Assembly (NCBI GenBank): GCA_040903745.1
Contig: JBBDUV010000037.1
Coordinates: 62,001 to 126,000, forward strand
Source of the DNA: M55B112 sp040903745
GTDB lineage: Bacteria > Bacteroidota > Bacteroidia > Bacteroidales > GCA-2748055
Reading direction: 5' to 3'
DNA length: 64,000 bases
Shown here piece by piece: positions 28,507 to 37,893 of this stretch. The translations under genes were made by a program, and so were the position numbers. How positions within the stretch are numbered: the stretch's first letter is position 1; every line of letters begins with the position of its first letter. The notes below the pieces were generated by a model that saw only the letters and a list, made by a program, of their open reading frames with translations, was not told the origin of the DNA and did no database searches.

Positions 28507-29637
28507 ATGAAGAAAAAATTTACTACAATTAGTACAATGATTGCTCTGCTTGCTGCCGTTTGCGTGAACGGGCAGTATACCCAGACATTTGATGGCACAG
28601 AAGTTCCTGCGGAGTATGCTATGTACCCTTCAGATTTCGCTACTGACTTGTCGATCTCAGATGGCAAACTTGCTCTTGCTGTGACTTCTCTAAACACTGG
28701 AAATCAAAATTACGTAGGAATCAAGATCAATCTTGACCTGCCGATTAGTGAATTGCCGGAAAGCTCTGATTCAATTATTACTTTCACAATTACTTCAAGT
28801 GTGGCAGTCACTGCTCACGTGAGGGGCTGGCTGATGGTAGATGATACTATCCCTGCAAACTGGCATGGAGGAATGGTTGGCATGACTGGCTGGTGGTCAC
28901 AGAATCTCAGTGGGACAGCCCTTACACCGACCTTTAGTATTGCCAATATGCTGAAGGATCCTGATATCATAGCAGGACTTGGAGAGAACTCCAGGATTAC
29001 TTCCTTCATTATAGATATCGGGGAAGGTAATGATGTGCCTGTTACACTCATGTTTGACGATATAACTGTTGCGACTAATTTCGTTAATATTGCGCCGTAT
29101 GAAGTGCTGATCAGCACTAATACCATTATCAACGGGTCAGCTGCAGGATCATTAGTCGGTGTCTTATCAACAGATGATGAAGAAACCTGGCAGAATCATT
29201 TATACACACTCGTTGCTGGAGAAGGCGACACAGATAACGCTTCTTTCAGCATTATGGAAGATTCATTGATCCTGAATGCAGCTGCAGATATGAGTACAAA
29301 AGCAGATTATTCTATCAGAGTGCAGTCCTATGACTTATTCGGGGGATCTGTTGAAGGGGCATTAAGTTTAACGGTAGGGAATCCAGCTGCTGTTAATGAT
29401 TTTAATGATCCAAATGATTTACGAGTCTTCATGAATGCCTCAAGTCAAATAGAAATTACGAGTCAAACAGCAGATATCTCAAGAATAGTTGTTTATGATC
29501 TGATGGGAAGAGTTGTCGCTGATGAAATGACAAATTCAAGACATCACTTTATCAATTTGGATGACACTCCTAACGGACTTTATTTTGTAAATGTTCAATT
29601 AGGTAAAGAAATCATTACTAAAAAATTGATTAAGTAA
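28507..29637 (+). CDS. Secreted beta-sandwich protein with T9SS tail
   Basis: 376 residues with a signal peptide (1-22, ending VNGQ). Residues 23-195 form a jelly roll opening YTQTFDGTEVPAEY and ending LMFDDITVAT, the style of carbohydrate-binding modules. Residues about 200-290 resemble a cadherin-like domain (VGVLSTDDEETWQNHLYTLV). Residues about 305-376 are a T9SS sorting tail (ISRIVVYDLMGRVV, PNGLYFVNV, KKLIK). No catalytic motif is visible, so a secreted glycan-binding protein of the locus is likely. It ends 8 bases before a perfect 18-bp inverted repeat. Confidence 0.7.
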   Translation: MKKKFTTISTMIALLAAVCVNGQYTQTFDGTEVPAEYAMYPSDFATDLSISDGKLALAVTSLNTGNQNYVGIKINLDLPISELPESSDSIITFTITSSVAVTAHVRGWLMVDDTIPANWHGGMVGMTGWWSQNLSGTALTPTFSIANMLKDPDIIAGLGENSRITSFIIDIGEGNDVPVTLMFDDITVATNFVNIAPYEVLISTNTIINGSAAGSLVGVLSTDDEETWQNHLYTLVAGEGDTDNASFSIMEDSLILNAAADMSTKADYSIRVQSYDLFGGSVEGALSLTVGNPAAVNDFNDPNDLRVFMNASSQIEITSQTADISRIVVYDLMGRVVADEMTNSRHHFINLDDTPNGLYFVNVQLGKEIITKKLIK

Positions 29638-29645
29638 TTAAATCA

Positions 29646-29695
29646 TTGGTTTGTCCTGCTGTTGTCAATAAGTCGAGAACAGCAGGACAAACCAA
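29646..29695 (+). terminator. Perfect 18-bp inverted repeat (terminator/regulatory hairpin)
   Basis: TTGGTTTGTCCTGCTGTT (29646-29663) and its exact reverse complement (29678-29695) enclose a 14-base loop. It lies just after the 28507 gene and ends one base before a consensus -7 element for the next gene. There is no U-tract, but the stem is strong enough to end transcription in both directions. Confidence 0.75.
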
Positions 29696-29703
29696 TACCT
29701 TTG
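29696..29703 (+). promoter_or_regulatory. Candidate -7 promoter element for the GH127/transporter/catabolic operon
   Basis: TACCTTTG matches TAnnTTTG and lies 35 bases before the ATG at 29738. The -33 region would fall inside the right arm and loop of the hairpin, so hairpin or protein binding there could affect initiation. Confidence 0.5.
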
Positions 29704-29737
29704 TACTGAACTTATTTCTTTTTACTTATAATTTAAG

Positions 29738-32113
29738 ATGTTTAGATTTATAACCATACTGCTATTTTCATTCTTATTTTTTGTCCAAAGTTTTGGTCAA
29801 ACCAACGGGCTGACAAGGGTTCAGAATTCCGCCAGAAGCTATTTCAACGCAGTTGATCTCGGAAAAACGGAATGGACTCAAGGGTTCATGAATGATGTCT
29901 GGGAAAGGAACAAGAATATTACCATTCCATATTTGTACGAGCGTTACACTTCTCCAACAATGGCAGGTTACATTTTGAATTTTGAAAGAGTAGCCAGCGG
30001 AGAAAGTGGAGGGTACCTTAATGGAGGAGTTACTTTTAGCGACGGTGATCTCTTGAAATGGATGGAGGCATTATGCTATTTAATTGCCCTTGACTCGACT
30101 TCATCTTGGAATGAGGTCTTGGATTCCTTGACCAACAATATTAATGCTGCACAGGAAAGGGCTATTTCTGAAATGGGACCTGAATTTGAAGGATACTTCA
30201 GTACCTATGATCAACTAAATGGTACAGCAAATTTATGTTGCGGCCAGCAATATAACTTTGGTCACCTGATGACTACCGGAGCTATCCATCACAGGGTCAC
30301 TGGAAAAGTCGGGTTGCTAAATGCAGCTAAAAAGACCGGGGGCTTCATGCTGGGCTTAGTGGAAGATGCACTTGATAAACCCTGGAATTATTTAGCTCAC
30401 ACAACCATAATGGGAAGCATTGAATTGTACCGGGAAACCGGCAACGAGTCATTTTATCAGATTGGTCAGCAAATCATTGATTTGAAGGGAGACTTTGCCA
30501 ATTCAAAGAATTACCAGTATAATACACAGGTTAACGGAATTCTCCTCAACCAAACAACGGCAGTTGGTCATGCTCAACGAGCAAACTATTTATATGCTGG
30601 TGCAATTGATGCATACATGGAAGGAGCTGATACCGGCTACCTTGCAATGAGTGAAACAATCTGGGAAGATATTACTGAAGGAAAAATGTATATAACCGGA
30701 GGTTGTGGTGCCATACATGGTTTTAATCCGGAATGTGACCACTGGACGCCGCAGTATCCTAATCCTCCAGGTGAACCCGTAGCTTCAAGCTGTAATTTAT
30801 ATGTTTCGGAAGGCTACGGTCAGTCCTTCTATCTACCCAATGAAGGTGCTTATTGCGAAACCTGTGCTCAAGTTGGAATGGCGTTATATGCTTGGAGAAT
30901 GTTGCAAGCTACAGGCAATGCTAAATATGCGGATATCCTTGAACTTGAATTATTTAACGGCGTATTGTCAGCTACAAGCCTTGATGGTAAAAAGTTCTTT
31001 TATACGAATAAACTTGAAAAATTAACAGATAATATTTACCAGCAGGATGCACCGACCCGAACTGGTTCGAGTAGTCCTGAATTTCAGGCAAATCCAGACA
31101 GATCAAATTGGGCTCAATGCTGTCCTCCCAATTATGCAAGACTTATGGCCATGTCACCGAATATGGCTTATGGAATCAGTGAAGAGGATAAGAAAATCTG
31201 GAAACACCTGTATGGTAGTAATCACATCAAAACTAGTTTCCGAGACAGCACAATGGTTGATATTGAAGAGCTTGCAAATCAATTTCCATGGGACGGAAGG
31301 ATAAAGATGCTAATAAATGAAGATGGATATTATGGATTCAAGATAAGAATTCCATCGTGGTCCGAAGAAACTGAAATCAAAATCAAGGGGGTAAAGCTTG
31401 AAGACAAAATAGTACCAAATACATATTTTGATATCGAAAACAGGAATTGGTCGGTAGGGGATACGATCGAGGTAAACCTGGATATGAAAATTCATGTCGT
31501 TGAAGGTAATCCATTGACAGGGGAAGCTCAAACAAATAAGTTGGCCATTCGGAGAGGTCCGCTGGTTTACTGTGCTGAACGAATAGATAATCCGAAATCA
31601 GAAACGGGAGTGAGCTTCGACTCTCTGGGTCTTGAGAAAACCTTGACTTTTGACACTATCTGGAATGAAAATCTGAATGTGATGTCTATCGAGAATGGCA
31701 AAACAAAATTGATACCATATTATTCCTGGAGTAATCGCTCTGACAACTACATGAAAGTTTGGATGCATGATGGGAATCTTGTTCCAGATCAAGATACTGG
31801 CTCTGTTTCGTCAGTAAATGAATACAGAGTTAATTCTATAAATGCATTCCCCAATCCGTTTACAGATGATCTGCAATTAAGGCTAAATCTGCAGAAAGAT
31901 TCAGAAGTCAGTATTTTCATTCAAAACATGCTTGGTCAGACTGTGAAACAGTTTGGTCAAAGATACTACGGTCATGAAGAGACCGCAATTCATTGGGATG
32001 GAACTAATGATGCTGGTACAGCTATTAATCCAGGAATATATGTTGTAATTGTAAAATGTATTAATAAAAATGGACAAAGTATATATAACAAACTGATAGT
32101 TAAAGCCAATTAA
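29738..32113 (+). CDS. Secreted GH127 (DUF1680) glycoside hydrolase with T9SS FlgD-like tail
   Basis: 791 residues with a signal peptide (1-20, SFGQ). The alpha/alpha-barrel carries NFGHLMTTGAIHHRVTGK (173-190), the acid/Cys motif AYCETCAQVG (E374, C376) and the pair CCPPNYAR (C461, C462), so the GH127 catalytic set is complete. It has extra cysteines (C323, C333, C352, C373) not seen in the lipoprotein GH127 at 15865. The last 75 residues are a FlgD-like T9SS sorting domain. It is only distantly like the other GH127, so the two probably have different specificities. It starts an apparent operon; MFS, RhaT-like and catabolic genes follow closely. Confidence 0.9.
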   Translation: MFRFITILLFSFLFFVQSFGQTNGLTRVQNSARSYFNAVDLGKTEWTQGFMNDVWERNKNITIPYLYERYTSPTMAGYILNFERVASGESGGYLNGGVTFSDGDLLKWMEALCYLIALDSTSSWNEVLDSLTNNINAAQERAISEMGPEFEGYFSTYDQLNGTANLCCGQQYNFGHLMTTGAIHHRVTGKVGLLNAAKKTGGFMLGLVEDALDKPWNYLAHTTIMGSIELYRETGNESFYQIGQQIIDLKGDFANSKNYQYNTQVNGILLNQTTAVGHAQRANYLYAGAIDAYMEGADTGYLAMSETIWEDITEGKMYITGGCGAIHGFNPECDHWTPQYPNPPGEPVASSCNLYVSEGYGQSFYLPNEGAYCETCAQVGMALYAWRMLQATGNAKYADILELELFNGVLSATSLDGKKFFYTNKLEKLTDNIYQQDAPTRTGSSSPEFQANPDRSNWAQCCPPNYARLMAMSPNMAYGISEEDKKIWKHLYGSNHIKTSFRDSTMVDIEELANQFPWDGRIKMLINEDGYYGFKIRIPSWSEETEIKIKGVKLEDKIVPNTYFDIENRNWSVGDTIEVNLDMKIHVVEGNPLTGEAQTNKLAIRRGPLVYCAERIDNPKSETGVSFDSLGLEKTLTFDTIWNENLNVMSIENGKTKLIPYYSWSNRSDNYMKVWMHDGNLVPDQDTGSVSSVNEYRVNSINAFPNPFTDDLQLRLNLQKDSEVSIFIQNMLGQTVKQFGQRYYGHEETAIHWDGTNDAGTAINPGIYVVIVKCINKNGQSIYNKLIVKAN

Positions 32114-32123
32114 AAAAAGAAAT

Positions 32124-33389
32124 ATGGAGCTAAAAGAATATTCACCACTTAAGTCAACACTGACAGTATTTACTGCAGGTGCATTTTTCTTCTATAGTTT
32201 TATCCAGATGAGCCTTTTCAGTACTGAAGCTATGAAAATATATTTCATGGATATACTTTCACTGAAGTCTACTGCTGAATTTGGAAATTTTGCGGGCACC
32301 TTTCTATATGGAACCGTACTATTCCTTATTCCGATTGGATTAATGCTTGATAAGTTTTCTGTAAGAAAACTTATAATTGCAATGGTTGCTCTTGTAGTAT
32401 TATGTAATATCGGACTCACATTTTCTACCAACGTCTACATAGCCATGGGCTTAAGATTTCTGACTGGAATAGCTCATTGTGTTGCCTTCATGGCACCATT
32501 TAGGCTTGCTCCTAGGTGGTTCCAGTCAAAACAACTTGCACTAGTTTCCGGGCTGCTCGTAGCATTTGCAGTGTTTGGAGGTTGGGTTGCAGGAGCTCCA
32601 ATGTTGGCCATGATAAATGAAGTTGGGGCCAGAAACAGTATGCTAATAAATAGTCTCCTGGGGGTAATAATTCTTATACTCGCCGGAATTTTTGTCAAAG
32701 ATTTTCCCTCTGGTCATATAACTGAAGTAGGTAATGATGAATCTCCTTCGCTATTAAAGGGGCTTAAGTTGGCTGCAAAAAACAAGCAAAACTGGCTAGC
32801 GGGACTTTATATCGGACTGTTGAATCTTTCGGTATTACTTTTAGGCGCTATTTGGGGCACAACCTATCTTAAAATTATAAATCCGGAATTTTCAGAAGCA
32901 ACATTTACCGGAATCATTGGAATGATCTTCATAGGCACAATGATAGGATCTCCACTATCCGGTTGGATCTCGGACAGATTGAGATCACGAAAAAAGGCGA
33001 TGCTAGGTGGTGGTGTTTTATCACTTATTGTCATGCTGTTGATTCTATTTCCACCAAGTACGAGCGCTGGCCTATTCTATATTTTGTTTCTTCTGCTGGG
33101 AATTACAACCGCAGCTCAAAGTATCGGATATCCTGTCATTGCAGAATCGAATGAAGATAGGGTTTTGGGAACAGCTAATAGTCTTTCAGCAGTTGTATTG
33201 ATGGGCATTGCTGCGATAGGTCAACCTCTCTTTGGCTTCATGGTTAAGATTTTTGGAGCGGGACCTGATGCTACTTTATTGGAAGTTCAAAACGCTTTTG
33301 AAACAACCATTTGGGTAATGCCGATAGCGTTCATCTGTGCCATCATCTGCGCATTATTGATTAAGGATTCTTTCAAAAAGGAACTGTAA
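32124..33389 (+). CDS. MFS transporter
   Basis: 421 residues with about 12 membrane helices. The cytoplasmic loop between helices 2 and 3 holds GLMLDKFSVRKL, and another is GWISDRLRSRKKAML in the second half; both are the usual 'D-x-x-x-R-K' MFS markers. It begins 11 bases after the GH127 stop and lies ahead of a RhaT-like permease. It probably takes a mono- or disaccharide or sugar acid released in the periplasm across the inner membrane; the substrate is inferred from context only. Confidence 0.88.
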   Translation: MELKEYSPLKSTLTVFTAGAFFFYSFIQMSLFSTEAMKIYFMDILSLKSTAEFGNFAGTFLYGTVLFLIPIGLMLDKFSVRKLIIAMVALVVLCNIGLTFSTNVYIAMGLRFLTGIAHCVAFMAPFRLAPRWFQSKQLALVSGLLVAFAVFGGWVAGAPMLAMINEVGARNSMLINSLLGVIILILAGIFVKDFPSGHITEVGNDESPSLLKGLKLAAKNKQNWLAGLYIGLLNLSVLLLGAIWGTTYLKIINPEFSEATFTGIIGMIFIGTMIGSPLSGWISDRLRSRKKAMLGGGVLSLIVMLLILFPPSTSAGLFYILFLLLGITTAAQSIGYPVIAESNEDRVLGTANSLSAVVLMGIAAIGQPLFGFMVKIFGAGPDATLLEVQNAFETTIWVMPIAFICAIICALLIKDSFKKEL

Positions 33390-33517
33390 GATGCGACCTT
33401 GTTATTTGTTTGCCGGCTAACTGCCACATTTCGTTGCACTGAAAATGAAAGGAAGTTTATACCTTAGATGGCATTATATAAATAACGAAGCGATTTTGCC
33501 TTTACATATAAAAAAAC

Positions 33518-34531
33518 ATGGAACTGATATTACCTTTTTTACTAGTGATTTTTGCGAGTTTCTTTCAGGGAACATTTGGCTTGGGAATGAAATATATCAA
33601 GCCGCTGGCATGGGAAGCCTGGTGGTTGGTACACGTTTTTATTGCCATGATTCTATTCCCGATGACTTGGGCGTTGATCGCCATACCCGATTTATTTAAA
33701 GTCATTTTCGCAACGGATGGAATAATCCTGTTTAAAGCAATGCTGTTTGGTTTCCTGTGGGGAATTGGCGGAATTCTATTTGGCAAGAGCGTTGGAAAAG
33801 TTGGAGTATCTTTAACCTATGGTATAGTAATGGGTTTGGCTTCTGCAGTAGGTTCAATTGTGCCATTATTTCAGATTGAAGACGCGGTTTCTCAACCCTC
33901 TTTTCCCTATGTTATCCTAGGTGTATTTATAATTGTAATTGGAGTAGTAATTGTTGCCTTGGCTGGGATAAAACGCGACAAATTAAATAATCCGGGAACA
34001 GGAATCCCCTCAGGTAAATTCTTCCAAACCGGATTGCTAATTGCTGTGACAAGCGGTGTGCTTTCCGCTTTATTAAATGTGGGTTTTGCAAATGCTGGAC
34101 CAGTTGCGGAATCTGCTATAAGCAGAGGTACAACACAAATTAATTCAAGTCTGGCAGCTTGGGTGGTTGTACTTTGGGGGGCGTTTTTAATGAATGCGAT
34201 TTATGCTATTGTCTTACTAATTAGGAACAAATCTTACACAACATATAAGGGTACAATTAATACAAAAGCTTTTCGCTGGGCTGTGGTAGCAGGGCTATTC
34301 TGGTTTGCTGCATTAGGAATTTACGGATTGGGAGCTGCGTTAATGGGCAGTATTGGTCCAGTAATAGGGTGGCCTATGCTTTTGGGGCTGTCATTGATCA
34401 TAAGTAACATTTGGGCCTATCGGGCAGGAGAATGGGAAAACGTTAAGATGCCCTTCAGGCTTATGCTGGTAGGTCTGACAATTATTATTTTGGCCTGCAT
34501 TATTCTTGGATATTCAAACGGATTAAATTAG
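33518..34531 (+). CDS. RhaT-like sugar/proton symporter
   Basis: 337 residues and about 10 membrane helices. The start FQGTFGLGMKYIKPLAWEAW and the pattern GIGGILFGKSVGKVGVSLTYG closely follow the L-rhamnose-proton symporter family. Rhamnose catabolism genes (isomerase, kinase, aldolase) are absent nearby; instead the next genes handle a 2-keto-3-deoxy sugar acid. The symporter may therefore carry a 6-deoxy- or anhydro-hexose. It ends 6 bases before the enolase-superfamily gene, so it is co-transcribed. Confidence 0.85.
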   Translation: MELILPFLLVIFASFFQGTFGLGMKYIKPLAWEAWWLVHVFIAMILFPMTWALIAIPDLFKVIFATDGIILFKAMLFGFLWGIGGILFGKSVGKVGVSLTYGIVMGLASAVGSIVPLFQIEDAVSQPSFPYVILGVFIIVIGVVIVALAGIKRDKLNNPGTGIPSGKFFQTGLLIAVTSGVLSALLNVGFANAGPVAESAISRGTTQINSSLAAWVVVLWGAFLMNAIYAIVLLIRNKSYTTYKGTINTKAFRWAVVAGLFWFAALGIYGLGAALMGSIGPVIGWPMLLGLSLIISNIWAYRAGEWENVKMPFRLMLVGLTIIILACIILGYSNGLN

Positions 34532-34537
34532 ACTAGG

Positions 34538-35671
34538 ATGAAAATAAAATCTATTGAAAGCTATATTGTTGCTGATAAACTTAAAGAATCTTTTTATTTC
34601 TCTCAATGGGAGTACTCGGAAAGAAGGATATGTATAGTAAAAGTTACTAGCAGTTCAGGACATGTGGGCTGGGGTGAAGGTTATGGGCCGGCATCATTGG
34701 TAAAGGCAGGAATAGAGCACCTCACACCCTTTGTTCTTAATCAGAATCCCTTGGAAACAGAGACAATATGGTGTATAATGTATAGCCGTATACTTGATTT
34801 TGCACGGCGTGGAATACTTCTTTCTGCATTAAGCGCCATTGATGTGGCTTTATGGGATTTAAAGGGCAAAATTCTGGATCAGCCTGTACATATGCTGTTG
34901 GGTGGGAAGAAAAGAGATAAGATCATCCCATATGCCACTGGAATGTACTATACAAAATGTCCTGACCTGGCAGATAAACTTGCTAAAGAGGCAGAAGAAT
35001 ATGCGAATATGGGGTATAAGGCCATGAAAATGAAAGTCGGTTTAGGAATTAAATTAGATAAGATTCATGTGCACCGGGTAAGGGAGGCAATCGGTTCTGA
35101 TATCGCTCTGATGATTGATGCTAATCATGCATATAGCCTACGTGAAGCAGCGCAGCTTTCAAGATCTGTTGAAGAGTTCAATATAGGCTGGTTTGAAGAG
35201 CCAATTTCCCCGGAATATTACGAGCAGTATGCAGAATTGCGTACCAAAACTTCAATTCCAATTGCAGGAGGAGAGTGCGAGTACTTGCGATATGGATTTC
35301 ATACCTTGATGAAATCAAATTCAGTGGACATCGTACAACCTGATATTTGCTCAACTGGAGGTTTAACAGAAGCCAAGAGAATTGCAACGCTCGCATCGAC
35401 TTATGGTGTGGAGCTGGTTCCGCATACGTGGGGGACTGGCATTGCTATTTCTGCAGCCTTACATTTTCTTAGTAATCTGGACACATTACCAGGTCGATTA
35501 AACAGTCCTTGTTGCTTGATTGAATATGACAAAACCGAGAATGGATTGCGAGATGAATTAACATCCAGCGATATGATTGTGAACAATGGAGAAATAACCA
35601 TTTACGACAAACCAGGTTTGGGGTTTGAAATTAATGAGAAAGCTTTGAAGAAATATGCACTAAAAATTTAG
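34538..35671 (+). CDS. Enolase-superfamily (mandelate racemase/MLE) sugar-acid enzyme, candidate anhydrogalactonate cycloisomerase
   Basis: 377 residues, cytoplasmic. The N-terminal capping domain is followed by a TIM barrel with the full set: KMK (K164, K166), D194 in DANHAY, E220 in WFEEP, E246 in GGECEY and H296 in VPHTWGTG. The lysine pair and distant His mark the mandelate-racemase subgroup, in which acid-sugar dehydratases and 3,6-anhydro-galactonate cycloisomerase occur. It is 6 bases after the RhaT-like gene and 3 bases before an aldehyde dehydrogenase. With a kinase and a KDPG-type aldolase it forms a closed route for anhydrogalactose (aldehyde to acid to 2-keto-3-deoxy acid). Galactonate or fuconate dehydratase is the alternative. 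Confidence 0.85.
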   Translation: MKIKSIESYIVADKLKESFYFSQWEYSERRICIVKVTSSSGHVGWGEGYGPASLVKAGIEHLTPFVLNQNPLETETIWCIMYSRILDFARRGILLSALSAIDVALWDLKGKILDQPVHMLLGGKKRDKIIPYATGMYYTKCPDLADKLAKEAEEYANMGYKAMKMKVGLGIKLDKIHVHRVREAIGSDIALMIDANHAYSLREAAQLSRSVEEFNIGWFEEPISPEYYEQYAELRTKTSIPIAGGECEYLRYGFHTLMKSNSVDIVQPDICSTGGLTEAKRIATLASTYGVELVPHTWGTGIAISAALHFLSNLDTLPGRLNSPCCLIEYDKTENGLRDELTSSDMIVNNGEITIYDKPGLGFEINEKALKKYALKI

Positions 35672-35674
35672 GAT

Positions 35675-37111
35675 ATGCAATACAGTTATAAAAAAATGTA
35701 CATCAACGGAGAGCTGGTTGACGCCATTTCCGGAGCAAAAGAAAAAGTTGAATGTCCTGGCACAGGGGAAGCGATTGCTGAAATTGCCTGGGCGGGCAAG
35801 GAAGATGCTGAATTGGCATTGAAATCCGCTCAAGCTGCATTTAAAAAGTGGTCCAAAATGAGTGTGAATACACGTAAAATGTGGATGGACAAGTTACGTG
35901 TTGCGGTGATGGAACGCGAGCATGAAATCAAGGAGGCTGTAATGTATGAGATGGGGAAAACCTATAACCAGGCTCTTGAAGATTATGAAACAGTCGTAAA
36001 TGCTTTGGATTGGTACCCACAGGAAATGCTACACCGGCGCGATGTAATCATACCAGACCCTGACGGAACCCATGCTCATCAAATCATAAAACAAGCCGCT
36101 GGTGTTGCTGTTGGGTATCTGGCATGGAACTTTCCATTGCTAAACTTCGGATTTAAAATTGGCCCTGCGCTTGCGGCGGGCTGTACACTGATAGTCAAAC
36201 CTTCGGCAAACGCACCCCTTTCTGCATATCTGATTGGCGAGATCATGGAAAGCATAAACTTTCCAAAGGGCGTCGTAAATATTTTGGCCGGTTCAAATAG
36301 CGAACTGGCTTTAACTCTTTCTTCCAGCAAAATTCCCAGAGTTATTACGATGATCGGATCTTCAGTGTCAGGTAGAATGGCAATGCAGCAGGCCGCGACA
36401 TCCATCAAGCATTTCAGCATGGAACTGGGAGGAAATGCACCCGGCATTGTATTCGAAGATGCTAATCTTTCGCAGGCATTGAACGATTTGTCAGCATTAA
36501 AGTTTGGTAACTGCGGACAAATTTGTGTGTCACCAAACAGGATATTTGTGCATGAGAATATTTACGATGAATTTGTCGCGAGATTCGTAGAGAAAGCAAA
36601 TAAGCTAAAGATTGGATTTGGTAAAGACTCAAAGATCGATATGGGCCCACTTGTAGATAGTCGTTCTCGTGAGAGGATAATGAAGCTAGCTGAGACAACT
36701 ATTAAGGAAGGCGCCAAACTGGAATGTGGTGGCAAAATTCCGAAAGGTATGGAAAAAGGATATTTTTTCGAACCTACTGTTTTTAGCAATGTAACGCGGA
36801 AAATGACAATTTTTAGAGAAGAAATATTTGGCCCCCTGGCTGCAATATATAAATTTTCTTCTGTTGAAGAAGTACTCGAGATGGCCAATGATTGTGACGT
36901 AGGCCTCTCCAGCTACGTTTACACCAAAGATATTAATCTGATCCAAAAGCTTACTCTTGAGCTAGAGGTGGGTGAAGTTCATGTAAACGGTTTCAAATAT
37001 GCAATATATTTACCACATGGCGGAGTAAAAGAGAGTGGTATTGGACATGATTGCTCCTACCTGGCACTGGATGATTACCTGGAGAACAAAAGAATAACTA
37101 TAAGAGTCTAA
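35675..37111 (+). CDS. NAD(P)-dependent aldehyde dehydrogenase, candidate anhydrogalactose dehydrogenase
   Basis: 478 residues. The ALDH residues are present: N152 in WNFP, K175 in VKPSANAP, E250 in MELGGNAP and nucleophile C284 in GQICVSPNR. It resembles lactaldehyde and succinate-semialdehyde dehydrogenases. In agar and carrageenan degraders an enzyme of this type oxidises 3,6-anhydrogalactose, whose free aldehyde needs no lactonase; no sugar 1-dehydrogenase or lactonase is present here, which supports that role. It overlaps its neighbours tightly (3 bases after the enolase-superfamily gene, 36 bases before the aldolase). Lactaldehyde oxidation is an alternative. Confidence 0.88.
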   Translation: MQYSYKKMYINGELVDAISGAKEKVECPGTGEAIAEIAWAGKEDAELALKSAQAAFKKWSKMSVNTRKMWMDKLRVAVMEREHEIKEAVMYEMGKTYNQALEDYETVVNALDWYPQEMLHRRDVIIPDPDGTHAHQIIKQAAGVAVGYLAWNFPLLNFGFKIGPALAAGCTLIVKPSANAPLSAYLIGEIMESINFPKGVVNILAGSNSELALTLSSSKIPRVITMIGSSVSGRMAMQQAATSIKHFSMELGGNAPGIVFEDANLSQALNDLSALKFGNCGQICVSPNRIFVHENIYDEFVARFVEKANKLKIGFGKDSKIDMGPLVDSRSRERIMKLAETTIKEGAKLECGGKIPKGMEKGYFFEPTVFSNVTRKMTIFREEIFGPLAAIYKFSSVEEVLEMANDCDVGLSSYVYTKDINLIQKLTLELEVGEVHVNGFKYAIYLPHGGVKESGIGHDCSYLALDDYLENKRITIRV

Positions 37112-37147
37112 TGCTTAGGAAGTCAAGAACTTTTTAAAGATATTATT

Positions 37148-37822
37148 ATGCTACCTATAGAACAAAAAGCAATGAATCCTGCGATTCTGGATAGGATTGA
37201 TAAATCAGGTCTTATTGCTGTACTGGTGATTGATGAACTGAAACATGCAGTGCCTCTGGCAAATGCACTGCTTGAAGGTGGTGTAACTAATATTGAGCTT
37301 ACCTTGAGAACATCAGCAGCACTTAAATCAGTAGAGGCAATCAAAAAGAACTGTCCCGGTATTAACCTAGGAATTGGCACAGTGCTTACTATTGAACAGG
37401 TAAAGGCAGTCGCAGATTTAGGTGTTGATTTTGCGGTTGCACCAGGCTGTAATCCCAAAATAATTGAAGCTGCACAAAAATATGGATTATCCTTTGCTCC
37501 AGGTATTTCGACTGCTTCTGAGCTTGAAAGGGCAATTGAATTGGGGTGCAGGGTTCTGAAATTCTTTCCTGCTGAACAATTCGGAGGATTAAATTACCTA
37601 AAAAGTATGACAGCACCCTATCAATACCTGGGATTAAAATTCATTCCATTGGGTGGTCTTAACATTTCAAATGTAAAGGAATACATCGCATCTAACCTGA
37701 TAACTGCCATTGGAGGATCGTGGATTGCCAAACGCTCTCTGATTCAAGACGAGAGGTGGATCGATATTACAGAAAATGCAAAGAAAATAACAACCTTAAT
37801 TAATGATGTGAGGAAAAGATGA
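37148..37822 (+). CDS. eda: KDPG/KDPGal-type aldolase
   Basis: 224 residues forming a class I TIM barrel. The Schiff-base lysine is K138 in CRVLKFFPAEQ, and the acid E50 lies in NIELTLRT. The motif GIGTVLT and the phosphate-binding LGGLNISN are present. It splits a 2-keto-3-deoxy-6-phospho-hexonate into pyruvate and glyceraldehyde-3-phosphate. It sits between the aldehyde dehydrogenase and the sugar kinase in the operon. Whether the physiological substrate is the gluconate or galactonate isomer cannot be told from sequence. Confidence 0.92.
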   Translation: MLPIEQKAMNPAILDRIDKSGLIAVLVIDELKHAVPLANALLEGGVTNIELTLRTSAALKSVEAIKKNCPGINLGIGTVLTIEQVKAVADLGVDFAVAPGCNPKIIEAAQKYGLSFAPGISTASELERAIELGCRVLKFFPAEQFGGLNYLKSMTAPYQYLGLKFIPLGGLNISNVKEYIASNLITAIGGSWIAKRSLIQDERWIDITENAKKITTLINDVRKR

Positions 37823-37893
37823 TAATGAGGCGTTTGTAAATTATCTAAATCCAATATTTTCTTGACTTTTTTTAAATTCAACACACGTTAAAA

